Assembly: GCA_963854835.1 (NCBI GenBank)
Contig: OY978530.1
Coordinates: 19,619,437 to 19,683,436, forward strand
Direction: 5' to 3'
From: Megamerina dolium
Lineage: Eukaryota > Arthropoda > Insecta > Diptera > Megamerinidae
Length of the DNA: 64,000 nucleotides
The position numbers were made by a program, and so were the translations under genes. Positions 36,765-47,792 of this stretch are shown here, piece after piece. The notes below the pieces were generated by a model. That model saw only the letters and a list, made by a program, of their open reading frames with translations, had not been told where the DNA came from and ran no database searches. Each line of letters opens with the position of its first letter. The stretch's first letter is position 1.

Positions 36765-38240
36765 TTATTGGCCGTACCTGGGCCCCCCGTAGTTTCCCTG
36801 GGTTTTTTCCAATTGTTTGCGTTTATAACAGTCGGCGATCCTGTGTCCCGGCTTCTTACAGAAAAAACATTTGCTTTCTTGACCTCCCTTAGTAGGTGCA
36901 GGTGTTTGATTGCCTTTTCCTTGTGACCTAAAAGGTGTGCATGTGTGCATGTTGCTAAAAGGTGTGCATGACAAATTGAACTCATGTCCGTATTTTTTAC
37001 ACTTTATGCAATAGGGCATGTTTTTTCTCTTAAAACAGTCGTCTCTAGTATGCCCTTTTTTGTCGCAGAAGGAGCAAGTAGGAACTTTCCTTTGGCTATT
37101 TTGGGGTCTTACGTTATTATTTTGGTATTTGTTCACTCCGAGTGGCATCTTGTCATTTCTGTTCTGGCGAAATGCCACTGTATTACTGGCCTCAGTCTGG
37201 TGAACGTCGTTTGAATATAGTGTTCCCATATTAAACTGATTGATTCGTTGTCCTCTTTCGAGCAGAATACCCGTATTTACGGCCTCCTCTGCTAATTCTT
37301 CCAACGTGCCCGTCTTACCTAGCATATGAGTTTTTAACAATGGATCTTGAAGGCCTGATATAAAAGATGTCCTCGCATAACCCTCTAGCTCTTTTAACAA
37401 CGCTTGGTCTCCGACCCCACCATATCTATTCTTAATACATTGTATCGCCGTGGATTGTAAATCACCTAATCTCCTTGCAAAAACACGTATATCTTCCTGA
37501 GGTAGTTGGCGTGCGACTTGTATTTGGTGCGTGAGCGGTTCCAGGCGAACGGTCTTCAAATATGTGTTTCGCAGAAGTGTATACAATTCTTCTATATTAG
37601 CGAATTTCTTACTTAGCTCCAAGTTGTAAGCATCACCATATAGTCGCTGTTTTATACAAGCTACGAAATCTTCCAACTCGTCGGGTTTTATGGCTTTTCT
37701 TGCTAATTCGCACCCAGAAATGAACTGGTGTTCTTCGGTCCTCAAATCTTTAGACTCCGTACCAATTAGTACTGGGACTAGTCTACTGACGGTCTGTGCA
37801 ATTTCGTCAATACGCATTTTTAGCCTTACTTCAAGTTGTACTTCTAGTTGAGTTTTTCGTGCTGGTGTACGGCGACGAAGAGGTGTCTCCTGTGCTATGC
37901 ACCGTTCTCTTTCGAGGTTCCTCTCTTTTTCCTGCTGCTCAGAGTCAACCGAGGTTCTGAGCCTCTTCTCTATAAATTCTTCTGAAATGCCTTTTTCTTT
38001 TAGTAAATCTTCTAATTCCTTATTTCTATTAAAAGTCTTAGTAATCTCTACTTCTAGCTGTTCCGCGTTGGATCCCTGTTTTGCGATCTGAGTTCGCAGA
38101 GCCCTAATTTGTACCTCTGCTGCCTCTAAATCGTCCTTTTGTTTTAAGGCTGCTTCAGCCTGGCTTTTTAATAGTTCTTTTATATCGGTTAACGTGGCGT
38201 CTAATTCCTGAACTGGAGTTAGTACCTTTCCGTGATGCAC
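36765..38240 (-). pseudogene. Gypsy-2 gag, open for 491 residues
   Basis: Long open frame with an N-terminal coiled coil (to about residue 110) and a basic RRRTPARK stretch. A capsid region follows (KMRIDEIAQTVSRLVPVL, DELEDFVACIKQRLYGDAY, LLRNTYLKTVRLEPLTHQIQ), then three zinc knuckles (CSFCDKKGHTRDDC, CIKCKKYGHEFNLSC, CFFCKKPGHRIADC). The listed first codon is GTG. Homologous sequence continues upstream past a TAA, and Gypsy-1 also reads through that part, so the true start is lost. Gag would build the particle and bind RNA. With LTR and primer site deleted, the copy is not mobile by itself. Confidence 0.82.
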
Positions 38241-38439
38241 CTTTGATTTTATGAGCTGGAATTACTCGTATGCGCTGTGTTGCTTAATCAAGCTCCACAC
38301 GAAGTCGATTGACTTGGTTATTGCCACGTCTAGCTCTGTTGCTAATTACTCGTAGGATTTCTTGTCCATTAGACCACAAAAAGGCAAACACACACTAGAA
38401 TCAGGTCCTGTAATGCTTTTGATATTCTCACATATGAGT
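38241..38439 (-). other. Gypsy-2 leader remnant
   Basis: Sequence between the gag frame and the truncated 5' LTR. No primer-binding site was found, consistent with a deletion spanning the LTR 3' end and leader. Confidence 0.5.
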
Positions 38440-38730
38440 AGACCGCGTGATTTTAGTTGTCATTTATGCTTACACAGGTATGCTTACGTAAGTGCATAAC
38501 TACGAATTGTGTGGGAAAGTGCTTTGTCAGCATTTTCACACCCAGCTGCAACTCAGTTGGCGCAATGTTCTGACATTCCACAATTATAAGTAATATTAGT
38601 ATGGATTGTGTATATCACAACTTTGAGCAATGTTGGTATGTGTATTGACAAATATGTAGTTCCCAATGTCGGGAAATATGTCGCGAGGCAAAATATGCAT
38701 ATGTGCATATTTCATATTTTGGCTCGCAAC
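38440..38730 (-). repeat. Gypsy-2 5' LTR, first ~290 bp
   Basis: On the minus strand it begins TGTTGCGAGCCAAAATATGA at 38730 and is collinear with 44907-45210, including atgcatattttgcctcgc and ggtgtgaaaatgctgaca. The remaining ~500 bp of the LTR are missing. Confidence 0.8.
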
Positions 38731-38842
38731 AAACCTGTTCCATGACAAATTGTTACTGCCGGAAGAATTGCCAATTGCTTGCCGACAGGTGGGTATCGTT
38801 CGAAAGGAAAATCTTTTCGATATTAAATTTGTTATGCATCAT
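38731..38842 (-). mobile_element. SINE copy 3, fragment
   Basis: About 110 bp matching the middle of the SINE (minus orientation: atcgaaaagattttcctttcg, ggcaagcaattggcaattct). It is cut at one side by the LTR and at the other by a (TA)n array. Confidence 0.8.
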
Positions 38843-38854
38843 CATATATATATA

Positions 38855-38942
<88 letters not shown>

Positions 38943-38946
38943 TATA
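38843..38946. repeat. (TA)n array
   Basis: TA dinucleotides with one atcta and two tatgtata interruptions. Confidence 0.9.
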
Positions 38947-39126
38947 AAATAAAATGAAATATATACCATATAACAAAATACGTTCAGCTTTCAACGGATT
39001 GGAAACCGAAAAGTTAGTTATTGCAACTATGAAGATTAAATGAAACGTGCTCATTATATTTTTGTACCAAACAACAATGCATTTTTATTACCTTTTAAAA
39101 ATTAACCATAGATTATAAAAATTAAA
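38947..39126. repeat. Unclassified interspersed repeat X, copy 1
   Basis: aacaaaatacgttcagcttt, attgcaactatgaagat and tttgtaccaaacaacaatgc recur at 43014-43145 in the same order and orientation, also just after a (TA)n array. The part from ccttttaaaaattaacc continues at about 43724 in copy 2, after an insertion of about 570 bp. No coding capacity is visible. Confidence 0.65.
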
Positions 39127-39475
39127 AAATAAATATGTGGGACTTAAAGCCCCGAAGGGATCTCTGTTCGAGCTTCTCTTCTATTACTGTTGTGCGTGTT
39201 AAATTTTGGACAGTATTAGAAGGGACCTATTTATTATAGCTGGTTCTGAACGGCAGAACTCTTGCGATATTTCTTTTCCTGAGCTTTGTCACAAAGTTCT
39301 TTTAGAAGCTTTTTCATGGCATGTTGTTACTGCCGGAAGAATTGTCAATTGCTTGCCGACAGGTGTGTACCGTTAGAAAGAAAAATATTTTCGATATCAA
39401 ATTTTGTATGCTTCAGCCGCGGATTGAACCGACGACCTATAGATCAGAAGAACCACTGAGCTACGGCACCCATTA
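39127..39475 (-). mobile_element. SINE copy 4, nearly full length
   Basis: Tail aaaaaataaatatgtgg at the left. Head at the right with a B-box-like ggttcaatccgcgg (near 39420) and an A-box-like tagctcagtgg, on the minus strand. A short deletion shortens the tRNA-like head. Positions differ from copy 2 by about 10 percent. Confidence 0.87.
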
Positions 39476-39481
39476 ACACCA

Positions 39482-40400
39482 TCAATAAAAACATTCAAAT
39501 TAGTGATCATCTGAATAAAAATTTCCAGAACATTGAAAACACGATTAAGTCTGATAGAAAATAAATAACCCTAAAACTCAACTCCATACAAAGTAATAAC
39601 TACGACTTACATAGGCAATTACTATATTAGACATCCTACTTAAAATCAAGGTAATTAGTGACAATATAGAACACATACAGAATAACTTAGCCTCGGCTAG
39701 ATTGATCATTATGTCTAACAACATTTTGAAGAAAGAAGATATAGAAAAATATAATATTGACATTTTTAAATTAGAAAATATTATGTTAGGAACTGCAGTC
39801 TTTGAAGGTAACATAATATTTTCCATAAAAATACGTAAAAAAATAATTACTGCAAAACATTCGTCCTTAAAGTCCTGTACAATTAAACATAAGGAAGAAT
39901 TTCAGTTTAAAAGCGAACATGTAATTGAAGTGAATAACACAAAATATATATACTCGAATAATGTATACAAAGAAGAATTAAAATTATCTGTAATATGCGT
40001 ACTAACAAATTGTCATAAAACGAAAAATTATAAAGAGGAAATTATAGAAATTGAAAAAGGCTTAAACTTGATTAAAAATTTTAGAAAAACATAAATAACA
40101 AGTACATGCAATGAAAAAATATTACACATAGACAGAAACAAACTAATTATATTTAATGATTGTGAGTTATCCATAAGAAATAAAACTTTTAAAAATATAA
40201 ATAGAACTTTTGTACAGAAATTTGTATTACATTCTATAGAATCAAATATTAATTTTACATGCGCGTGTCAACATTCGATGAAATAATAATTAATCAAATT
40301 GAAAACGCACTAAGAATCGAAGAATTAACAATCCATAAAAATTTCATCAAGTAAACACTTGGATAATAGTTATTTCCATCATAATCTTTGCTTATTTCAC
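39482..40400 (+). pseudogene. Errantivirus-type env remnant
   Basis: The clearest frame, 39702-40094, has an NNILKKEDIE segment, a hydrophobic/cysteine-containing ectodomain style and an ICVLTNCHKT stretch. Flanking pieces extend the similarity in other frames: heptad-like text before 39700, and CNEKILHIDR, NDCELSIRN and NFTCACQ segments after the stop at 40092. Insect errantiviruses (gypsy group with env) have such an arrangement in the outer part of their fusion glycoprotein. Several stops and frameshifts are present. I see no gag or pol attached upstream, so only the 3' part of such an element remains. Assignment rests on general resemblance, not a search. Confidence 0.55.
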
Positions 40401-40454
40401 AAGATAACGTAAAGTAATCGCACTCAATATAATGACAAAAGTCAGGACAGTTTT

Positions 40455-40472
40455 CAATAAAGGGATGGGAGG
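40455..40472 (+). other. Possible polypurine tract after env
   Basis: aataaagggatgggagga is purine-rich and lies about 75 bp after the env remnant, where an errantivirus would have its polypurine tract. The following agttgacc could be an LTR start, but no second LTR copy is available to test it. Confidence 0.35.
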
Positions 40473-41389
40473 ATTACGTCAGTTGACCATTCCACCACAC
40501 AAAAAGCCAATGACCAGATAACAGTGGACTGGTGAACATAACGCTGACATAATTAATAAAGTGTCATTGCACTGTAGCAATTCATGTTCAAACGAAATGA
40601 AGATATTATTAAAGTATAGAATATTGGCACCTCCTATTACACAATATCAAATTGTTAAGAAATAATCGGAAGAAATAATTATTGCAACGATTTGCTTAGT
40701 TATCATTAGTCAGTCTTAAGATTCACCATTGGAAACCTTTTGTGTTTCAATATACAAAGTCGTTGTCTCGTCGTGACAAAGCACAAAATATTGTTTTGAG
40801 TCAATCCTTAAAAAAATCATCCTCAATCCTTAAGGAGAGACATAAGTCGCGTACTTTTTGTAGCCTCGCCGCTTACACGATATGTGGTGTGAAAAGGACA
40901 CGCTTCCTTGTTCTATTTGATATCCTTTAAAAGTGGTGTAAAGAATAAAAATTATGGCGTCGTGTTTACTTCTCGTGGTGAATTTGCTAGTATGGTGGCC
41001 TTCTCGTTACATCTTGTAGAACCACCTGCTGTTAATGGGCAAAATTGATATAGTACAAGAGAATGAGGTATAACTTTATGAGGTGTAACTGCGGAAGTGT
41101 GTGGATCTCGTGGGGCGGAATTATTCAATGGAGCCCACACTAATCTTGAAATACAAAAATAATAAATTACTTATATTCTTCTTCACTTTTATTTATTGTG
41201 GATAAAAATTAATCACACCTCGCTGTGATCACTTGCTCCAGGTGGTACCTTCTTATTATTTCGACTCCAATTTTTCACTTCACTTTAATAACTGTATTTC
41301 CTTCACTATTTTGTGTATTTTAATTATTATCTCGCAATATCATATATATTGTATGTATATTGTATATTGTATATTATAACATATATTAA
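40473..41389. other. Possible LTR and unassigned DNA
   Basis: No gene recognised. Short purine-rich and AT-rich stretches only. Part may be the LTR of the env-bearing element. Confidence 0.3.
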
Positions 41390-41619
41390 CACCGTAGTTC
41401 AGTGGTTAGTTGCGTTCTCCGTCTGAAGCATAACAAATTTAAGATCGAAAAGATTTTTCTTTCGAACAGTACTCACATGTTGGCAAGCAATTGGCTATTC
41501 TTTCGACAGTAGCTTTTAAAAGAACTCTGTGACAAAGCTTAGAAAATTGATGTCACAAGGGCTCTGCCGTTTTAATTTAACACGCACAACAGTAATGGAA
41601 GAGAAGCTCGGGCAATGAG

Positions 41620-41624
<5 letters not shown>
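41390..41624 (+). mobile_element. SINE copy 5
   Basis: Plus orientation with head taacaccgtagttcagtggt (A box kept). A deletion in the tRNA-like part removes the B box, then comes the shared body (gatcgaaaagatttttcttt) and a 3' end ggaagagaagctcgggcaat running into a (TA)n array. Confidence 0.87.

Positions 41625-41686
<62 letters not shown>
41625..41686. repeat. (TA)n array
   Basis: Perfect TA dinucleotides between the SINE and the terminus of a TA-targeting transposon. Confidence 0.9.
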
Positions 41687-41689
<3 letters not shown>

Positions 41690-42982
41690 GGTTATCCATT
41701 TTGCGGTTTCAAATGTAAATGTAAATAAAACACATATAAAATATTTTTTATCATGATATTTCTTTTTTATTATAAAGTTTGAACGTTGACATTATGTGTG
41801 AAATACTACATCATTTAAATGACCACCACGCGAATTGTTGCAAGCATCGATTTTTTTTAGGTAATTTTCGACCACTTTTTGACACATATTGGGCGGTATC
41901 TCAGCCATAACGTGACGAATGTTGGTTTTTAGGTGCTCAAGAGTTAAAGGTTTATCTGCATAAACACGGTCTTTCGCGTAGCCCCAAAAAAAAGTCAAGC
42001 GGTGTCAAATCGCATGATCTTGGTGGCCACTTGATATCGCCACGACGAGAAATTACGCTGCCAGAAAATTTCTCTTGCAATAAAGCCATATTCGCTCGAG
42101 TTGTGTGGCATGTGGCACCGTCTTGTTGAAACCACATATTCTCTTAGTCGTATTCTTCAATAGCAGGCAAAAAAAAGTCGGTTATCATATGACCATAACG
42201 CTCCGAATTGACGGTGACAGTTGTTCCATCGTCGTTTTCGAAGAAGTAAGGTCCAATCACACCTCCGGACCAAAGAGCGCAGTGACTTTTTGTGGATGTA
42301 GTGGCCTCTCTTCAATTACTTGAGGATTCTCAGAACCCCAAATACGACAATTTTGTTTGTTAACATACCCACCGAGTGAGAAATGTGCTTCGTCGCTGAA
42401 GAAAATTTTGTTCGAAAAATCGCCGTCCACCGCCTGTTGTTCAAGCACCCATTCGACGTATCTACGACGTTGTGAATGGTCAGCTGGCTTCAGTTGTTGT
42501 GTGAGCTGGATTTTATATGGATGTAGGTGTAGATCCAAATGCAAAATACGCCATAATGTGCCGTAAGACAGTCCTAATTCCTGAGAACGACGAGGAATCG
42601 ACACATTCGGGTCTTCGGCAACACTTTCACTTACAGCAGCGATATTTTCGGTGGTATGAGCGAAACGATGATGCACAGGCCTTACAATGTCTGTAACCGA
42701 TCCAGTCTCTTCATATTTCTTCACAATTTTGCCAATTGCTTGCATAGTTGGACGATTATGTAAACCATAATCTCCTCTTAAAGTACGATATGTGGCTGTG
42801 GCAGAATCACCATTTTTGTAGTAGGTTTTTACAATTTTAATGAGTTGTGCGATAGTTAAGCGATCCATTTTCGCAAATGTCAGACTTTGAACTGAAAAAG
42901 AAAGAAATTGTTTTAACAACTCAGTTTGACAGATGTCGAATTCTAGCCCTATACTTTTGAAACCGCGAAATGGATAACTCTT
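41687..42982 (-). mobile_element. Tc1/mariner-superfamily transposon D, copy 1
   Basis: Termini aagggttatccattttgcgg at the left and, at the right, the complement of aagagttatccatttcgcgg, flanked by TA. The inverted repeats extend about 28 bp. The minus-strand transposase is interrupted. Copy 2 is at 47793-49085. Confidence 0.88.
41792..42868 (-). pseudogene. Transposon D transposase, copy 1, frameshifted
   Basis: Starts at ATG 42868 (MDRLTIAQLIKIVKTYYKNG). An HTH region follows, then NKIFFSDEAHFSLGGYVN (first catalytic Asp). An internal 8-base deletion near 42285 shifts the frame where copy 2 reads VTAWCALWSVGVIG. Further left, frames give WFQQDGATCHTTRANMALLQ (second Asp) and CDLTPLDFFLG (third Asp), then the C-terminal ALTLEHLKTN-like stretch to 41792. 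The spacing between second and third Asp is about 36 residues by my count, unlike classic mariner (34). Common in insects, but I cannot name the subfamily safely. Confidence 0.8.
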
Positions 42983-42984
42983 TA

Positions 42985-43770
42985 TATCCGTAAAAATAAG
43001 ATGAAATATATGTAACAAAATACGTTCCGTTTTCAATGGATGATATTGAAAATCGTACCACCTACAAGTACGAAAAGTTGGTCATTGCAACTATGAAGAG
43101 AAAATGCAATGTTGTCAGTATTCTTTTGTACCAAACAACAATGCATTTTGTCTATATCCCTTTAGACGAGCCATATGGTTAGTCAATGAAAAAAGGAAAT
43201 AAATGAAAGAAACAGAGTAATAATGAATTAATAATACTTACCAATTATACTTACCTTACTTTGCATACTTACCATATGGCAACCCAACTCTCCACATAAA
43301 TTCACATTTTATGTTTTTGGGTTTTCGCGGTTCGTGTTACGATCGACCGATGTATTATCATTTTATTCGGTCCTTGAAGTTTTTCCATCGAGATCGCGCC
43401 ATTACGCGCCATTTTCATTATAATAATTCAAAAGATTTTTTTTCTATACATTTCTATAATCTAAATCGTGTTAATTATAAATAGTGCAAATTATTGTATG
43501 AATTAAGTGATTTATATACTTATCCATTGTGCATAAATGTATATAACGATACGTATATAAACGATCGCATTAAATTATTGAACATACAAATACATGAAAA
43601 GTGTAGAACTATTGTATCATTAGATACGAAAATTACAAACATTAAAAAGTGTTGAACAAAATAAACATTGATTTGATTACTAAAAAGGAGTTATTAGTTA
43701 TCAAATTAAATACATTTTTAATAGCTTTTAAAAAATTAAGTATAGATTATAAATGAATAAAAATTATTTT
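42985..43770. repeat. Unclassified interspersed repeat X, copy 2, with insertion
   Basis: Matches 38947-39126 in two blocks: 43000-43150 (aacaaaatacgttccgtttt, caaacaacaatgcatttt) and about 43720-43770 (ttaatagcttttaaaaaatt then aagtatagattataaa). Roughly 570 bp of AT-rich, non-coding DNA separates the blocks. Confidence 0.55.
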
Positions 43771-44890
43771 TATATGGTATATAAGAATTTATGTATATCA
43801 GCATAAGAAAAATTAACTAAATAAGTGATATAGTAGATATAGTAGTTATAATATATATAGTAGATGTAAGTGATCTATTATTGAAAAGAATCTGGTAATT
43901 CCCCTACAAACACAAGAGAGCATCAGTATGTCCACGTGAATCCAAAATCAACTCATACAGTGAAATTTCGAGAGATGCCAACGCAGCAACATTAGCAGCT
44001 TTAACAACAGTAACAAGCAACAATATTATGACACAAAACTATCTTTGAGGCAGTAAGGAACAAATAAACTCAGACAAAAAAGCAAAGCAGGCCCAGTACA
44101 GCGAGTACCCAAAACAAACTTACAAAACAATAAAATTTACAACCAATAACTTTGGCATACCTAGCCAGCGCGACGTAGCAAAGAGACATCAACAATAATA
44201 GCTATGCAACCACAACCGAATGAAATATTTCAGCTACTGTATTTATCAGTGACAATGGATTCTGATCTACATCAGAAGAAAATTATAAACAACAGAACAA
44301 AATTACATATTCATTATTGCTCCAATCATTAAACACTTACACCAGGAGTACAGAGTTTCACATCGACAATATTGCTTAGCAGTGCGATACACACAAAACC
44401 CACTTTGCAAGCTATTGTTCATAAAAAAAAATTCTGTCGAATCAAACCATTGGACGCATTAGACACCAGCATCAACCCACAAGTACACCAAACCAAGTTT
44501 CACTTAAACCAAGATAATAATCCAGATAACGCTTCCATGACAAAACAGCCAGAAGATCAACCCAATGTAAATAATTTCGCTCTAATTGCCGAAACAAAAA
44601 TCGAACTTTGATAAAGAAGAAGTTACTGTTCACTAGACTTCAACAACAAAAGCTGCAACAAAACTATTAAAAGAGCGAAGTACAGCAGACAACAACCAGC
44701 AGGAAACACATCATCATGAGCACCATAATCACCGAATTACCATTAACCATATATGTAAATAATACTTCGTATTTTATTCCTCATAGTATCATATATTGTG
44801 AATTGTTCTTAATTTTACAAAATAAGCATAATTTTAACTTTTTCTTTAAGAAAAAATTATTCATATTTCATAATGATAATTTTTTCTTCC
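43771..44890 (+). other. Internal 3' region of an LTR element, no clear gene
   Basis: Lies upstream of a polypurine tract and LTR, so it should be the end of that element's interior. Short frames exist (44372-44611, 44716-45042), but none has recognisable similarity. gag-pol of this element is absent. Confidence 0.45.
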
Positions 44891-44906
44891 TGAAAGAAGG
44901 GAGGGA
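44891..44906 (+). other. Polypurine tract
   Basis: tgaaagaagggaggga directly before the TG of the LTR, the expected primer for plus-strand synthesis. Confidence 0.75.
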
Positions 44907-45701
44907 TGTTGCGAGCCAAAATATGAAATATGCACATATGCATATTTTGCCTCGCTACATATTTCCCGAAATTGTGAACTACGTATTTGTTCATACACAT
45001 ACCAACATTTCTCGAGTTTGTGATATACACAATCCATACTAATATTACTTATAATTGTGGAATGCAATAACATTGAAACAAATGAGTTGTAGTTGGGTGT
45101 GAAAATGCTGACAAAGCACTTTCCCACACAATTCGTAGTTCTGCACTTACGTAAGCATACCTGCATAAGCATACATGATAGCTAAAATCACGCTCATGTG
45201 TGTGAATATCAAAAAGTTGCTTTCTCACGTAATATATACACACATGTGGAGTGCATCGATCGTGTACATAAACACATATATGCATACACACAAGTGGTAT
45301 GAATATATTATTGAATGTTATATGTTGGTATGTGGGTAGATTGATATGTGGCTAGTGTTAGAAAAATGGTATATAGGCTGCCAGCTTACTGAAGGCAGTG
45401 GCTTTCAGTTGTGAGTCTTGTACCGAGTGTGAAGTGCTAGCGCTTAAGAAATTGTGAAATACTGCGATCCTTACGAGGCCCTCCACTATTAGTGTAAAAG
45501 TGCAAAATCGAAAGTAACACCAGCAATAAAGCGAATATCCAAAACCGCAAGTATCATTGATAAAGTTTTATTTCAGCTAACTAGTGTGATAGACTTGAAG
45601 GATATTTAGGAGTTTAGGTCTAGGTGCTCATCTTGTGCGTTACATCCTTGAGTCTAGCCATTCGGTACTTAGTGAGTGTTGTGGAAAAATAGTACGCAAC
45701 A
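44907..45701 (+). repeat. 3' LTR of a Gypsy-2-family element, 795 bp
   Basis: Bounded by TGTTGCG (44907-44913) and CGCAACA (45695-45701), a perfect 7-bp terminal inverted repeat. The first 300 bp match the Gypsy-2 5' LTR (38730-38440) and 45330-45480 matches the Gypsy-2 3' LTR (31630-31780). It is therefore the only complete LTR of the family in the window. Confidence 0.82.
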
Positions 45702-46071
45702 CACGTCTCATATACACACAGAATATCGACAAGGGAGTCTTCAAAGATAAACTTTATATAGTCCAAGTTGGGACCATTTCAGCTTCGAGCTTTAATGGTG
45801 CAGTGTCGGTTTGTTTTTGAATCTGCTTGACTGAATAAGACTGAAATATAATATTATATAACTTAATATATAACTTTGAATTTAATTATATAACTTAAAA
45901 TTCAAATAAAAATTTCAAACCTTATGTATATAATCAACAATCAAACTGATTCAAAACATGATTCAAATAAAGATAACAGAAGCCCAACAACCAAAAAGTC
46001 TATGTCTTATTGCAAGCAATACTATCTATGGTAGTTGTATCATCAGCAAATCACGTAATTCTCTCTTTAAA
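45702..46071. other. No recognised gene
   Basis: AT-rich DNA after the LTR. Short frames only. Confidence 0.4.
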
Positions 46072-46324
46072 AAAAATAAATATGTGGACCTTAAATCCCC
46101 GAAGGGCTCATTGGCCGAGCTTCTCTTCAATTACTGTTGTGCGTGTAAAATTTTGGACAGTATTAGAAGAAACCTACTTATTGTAGCCGGTTCCAAACGG
46201 CAGAATCCTTGAGAGATCACTTTTTCAGAGCTTTGTCACAGAGTTCTTTTAGAAGCTTTTTCATGGCAAGTTGTTACTGTCGGAAGAATTGCCAATTGTT
46301 TGTCGACAGGTGGGTACCGTTCTA
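46072..46324 (-). mobile_element. SINE copy 6, tRNA-like head missing
   Basis: Minus orientation. Tail aaaaaaaataaatatgtgga at the left, body to caggtgggtaccgttc at the right, where it stops short of the Pol III promoter region. Confidence 0.85.
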
Positions 46325-47635
46325 TTCCGTTATTTCTTCACCATTGTATGCAGTTCCCCAATAATACTCTCTTTAAAAAAATTTAGCTTCACATCAATGC
46401 TTAGTTCTGAAGAAATCGATGTTTCTCTTGCATTGACGTCGGCAGAATTAGGCACACGAGGAGGTCTGACGACCGTATGTTGGCGAGTAACGACAGCACG
46501 AGTATTCTTTTACATCAACAGGCATATTAATTAAATAATGAGCAAACATGTAAACAGATACGACTAAACAAAATGTAAATATATTGATGATCAATTGGAA
46601 ACACTTTAGCGGCAAACCGAAAGGAGATTTATCAATTACTTGGCAGAAAAAGTGTTAATATAAAATTTAAAAACGCGATTTAATTACTGGTTGAAAAAAA
46701 CATGTTACTCACCGTGATACATAACTAATATTTTTATATATGATGTTCATTTCTTTATTGTAGACAAAAAACAAATGGATAGATAGGATGGCGAACAATA
46801 CATAGCTATCAAAATTTTAACAGTTGGTACGAAAAGCATATACTTATGAGGATAAATTTTATTTTATAAATTTATTTAAAATTTGTTATACATAGAAAAG
46901 AAGTTAAATAAACACATTAAATTTTATAATTATTAATAGAAAATAATCAACAAAAAAAATCATGATATGAAATATATAGTAATTATAAAATACAACTCAC
47001 ATGTTCTATAGCTTCCACGAAGAAAGTAGTTTCAAGTGCTATAGCTGAAGTATAAAGACAAATGGCTTTCATTATTTTAAACTTCTTACTCATCATTGAA
47101 AAATTACCTTCACAAAATACAAAATATTTTACAATATAGGACATAAAACAAAAACCAAAAAAGAAATAATTATAAAATAGATACATAGAATTATAGAAAA
47201 AAAGAAGCGGGATCCTCTAATCAGCGGAAAATATGGTTTTCATAAGGGGTATAACGGTGGAGCAATGGTTTTTGCATTTAGGTTGTTTTTCGTAAGCTGT
47301 TGTTGTGGCCTCACAGTTATCTCGCCCGAACACTGGTGCTTTGCAAACGCCCGAATTCCAATAAATTCATTTACAAATGTGTGCGTATTGCAGCGTGCAA
47401 CACGGTACTAGAAATTCCCACCAGACACTACAAGCCAGCTGGCAGCTAGAAATGTGGTTAACCGGTAGGTTGCGTTCATTTGTGAAGTGGTATAAAAACT
47501 GGCTAATTTTGTTCTAGCCGTGTGAAAATATTAACTACTTTTATCATATACGTGTCATACATCATCTCTCTTGCACTAATAGAACTGCTCGATTTTACTG
47601 AACTATAGCTGCACTACCTTAATTTGCCGTCCTTT
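46325..47635. other. No recognised gene
   Basis: AT-rich with short frames. A less AT-rich patch at 47230-47480 has no similarity that I can name. Confidence 0.4.
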
Positions 47636-47792
47636 GGCTAATATTATGGTGAACATGTAGATAATATTACCATCTGAACTAGATAATAATATGGTGAACA
47701 TGTAGCTAATATTACCATTCGAACCGGCAAATAATATGGACAACATGTAGCTAACATTACCATGAATCGGCTAATACTATAGTGAACATGTA
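47636..47792. repeat. 45-bp minisatellite, about 3.5 units
   Basis: Units start near 47636, 47681, 47727 and 47769 with cores ggctaatattatggtgaaca, then tgtagctaatattaccat. The last unit is cut by transposon D copy 2 (inserted at a TA), so the array predates that insertion. Confidence 0.85.

Larger units (their letters stand above)
31117..38730 (-). mobile_element. Ty3/gypsy LTR retrotransposon Gypsy-2, deleted, with nested LINE
   Basis: On the minus strand: LTR remnant (38730-38440), gag (38240-36765), protease, RT, RNase H, integrase ends, then LTR remnant (to 31117). The 5' LTR lacks its 3' part and the primer site. The integrase core is missing near 34190. A jockey ORF1-only copy sits in the integrase tail at 32097-33990. 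It is related to Gypsy-1 along its whole length but clearly diverged. Confidence 0.82.

Noticed and set aside
44716..45042. A small membrane protein gene
   Set aside because: The frame runs across the polypurine tract and into the LTR. Hydrophobic residues come from T-rich DNA.
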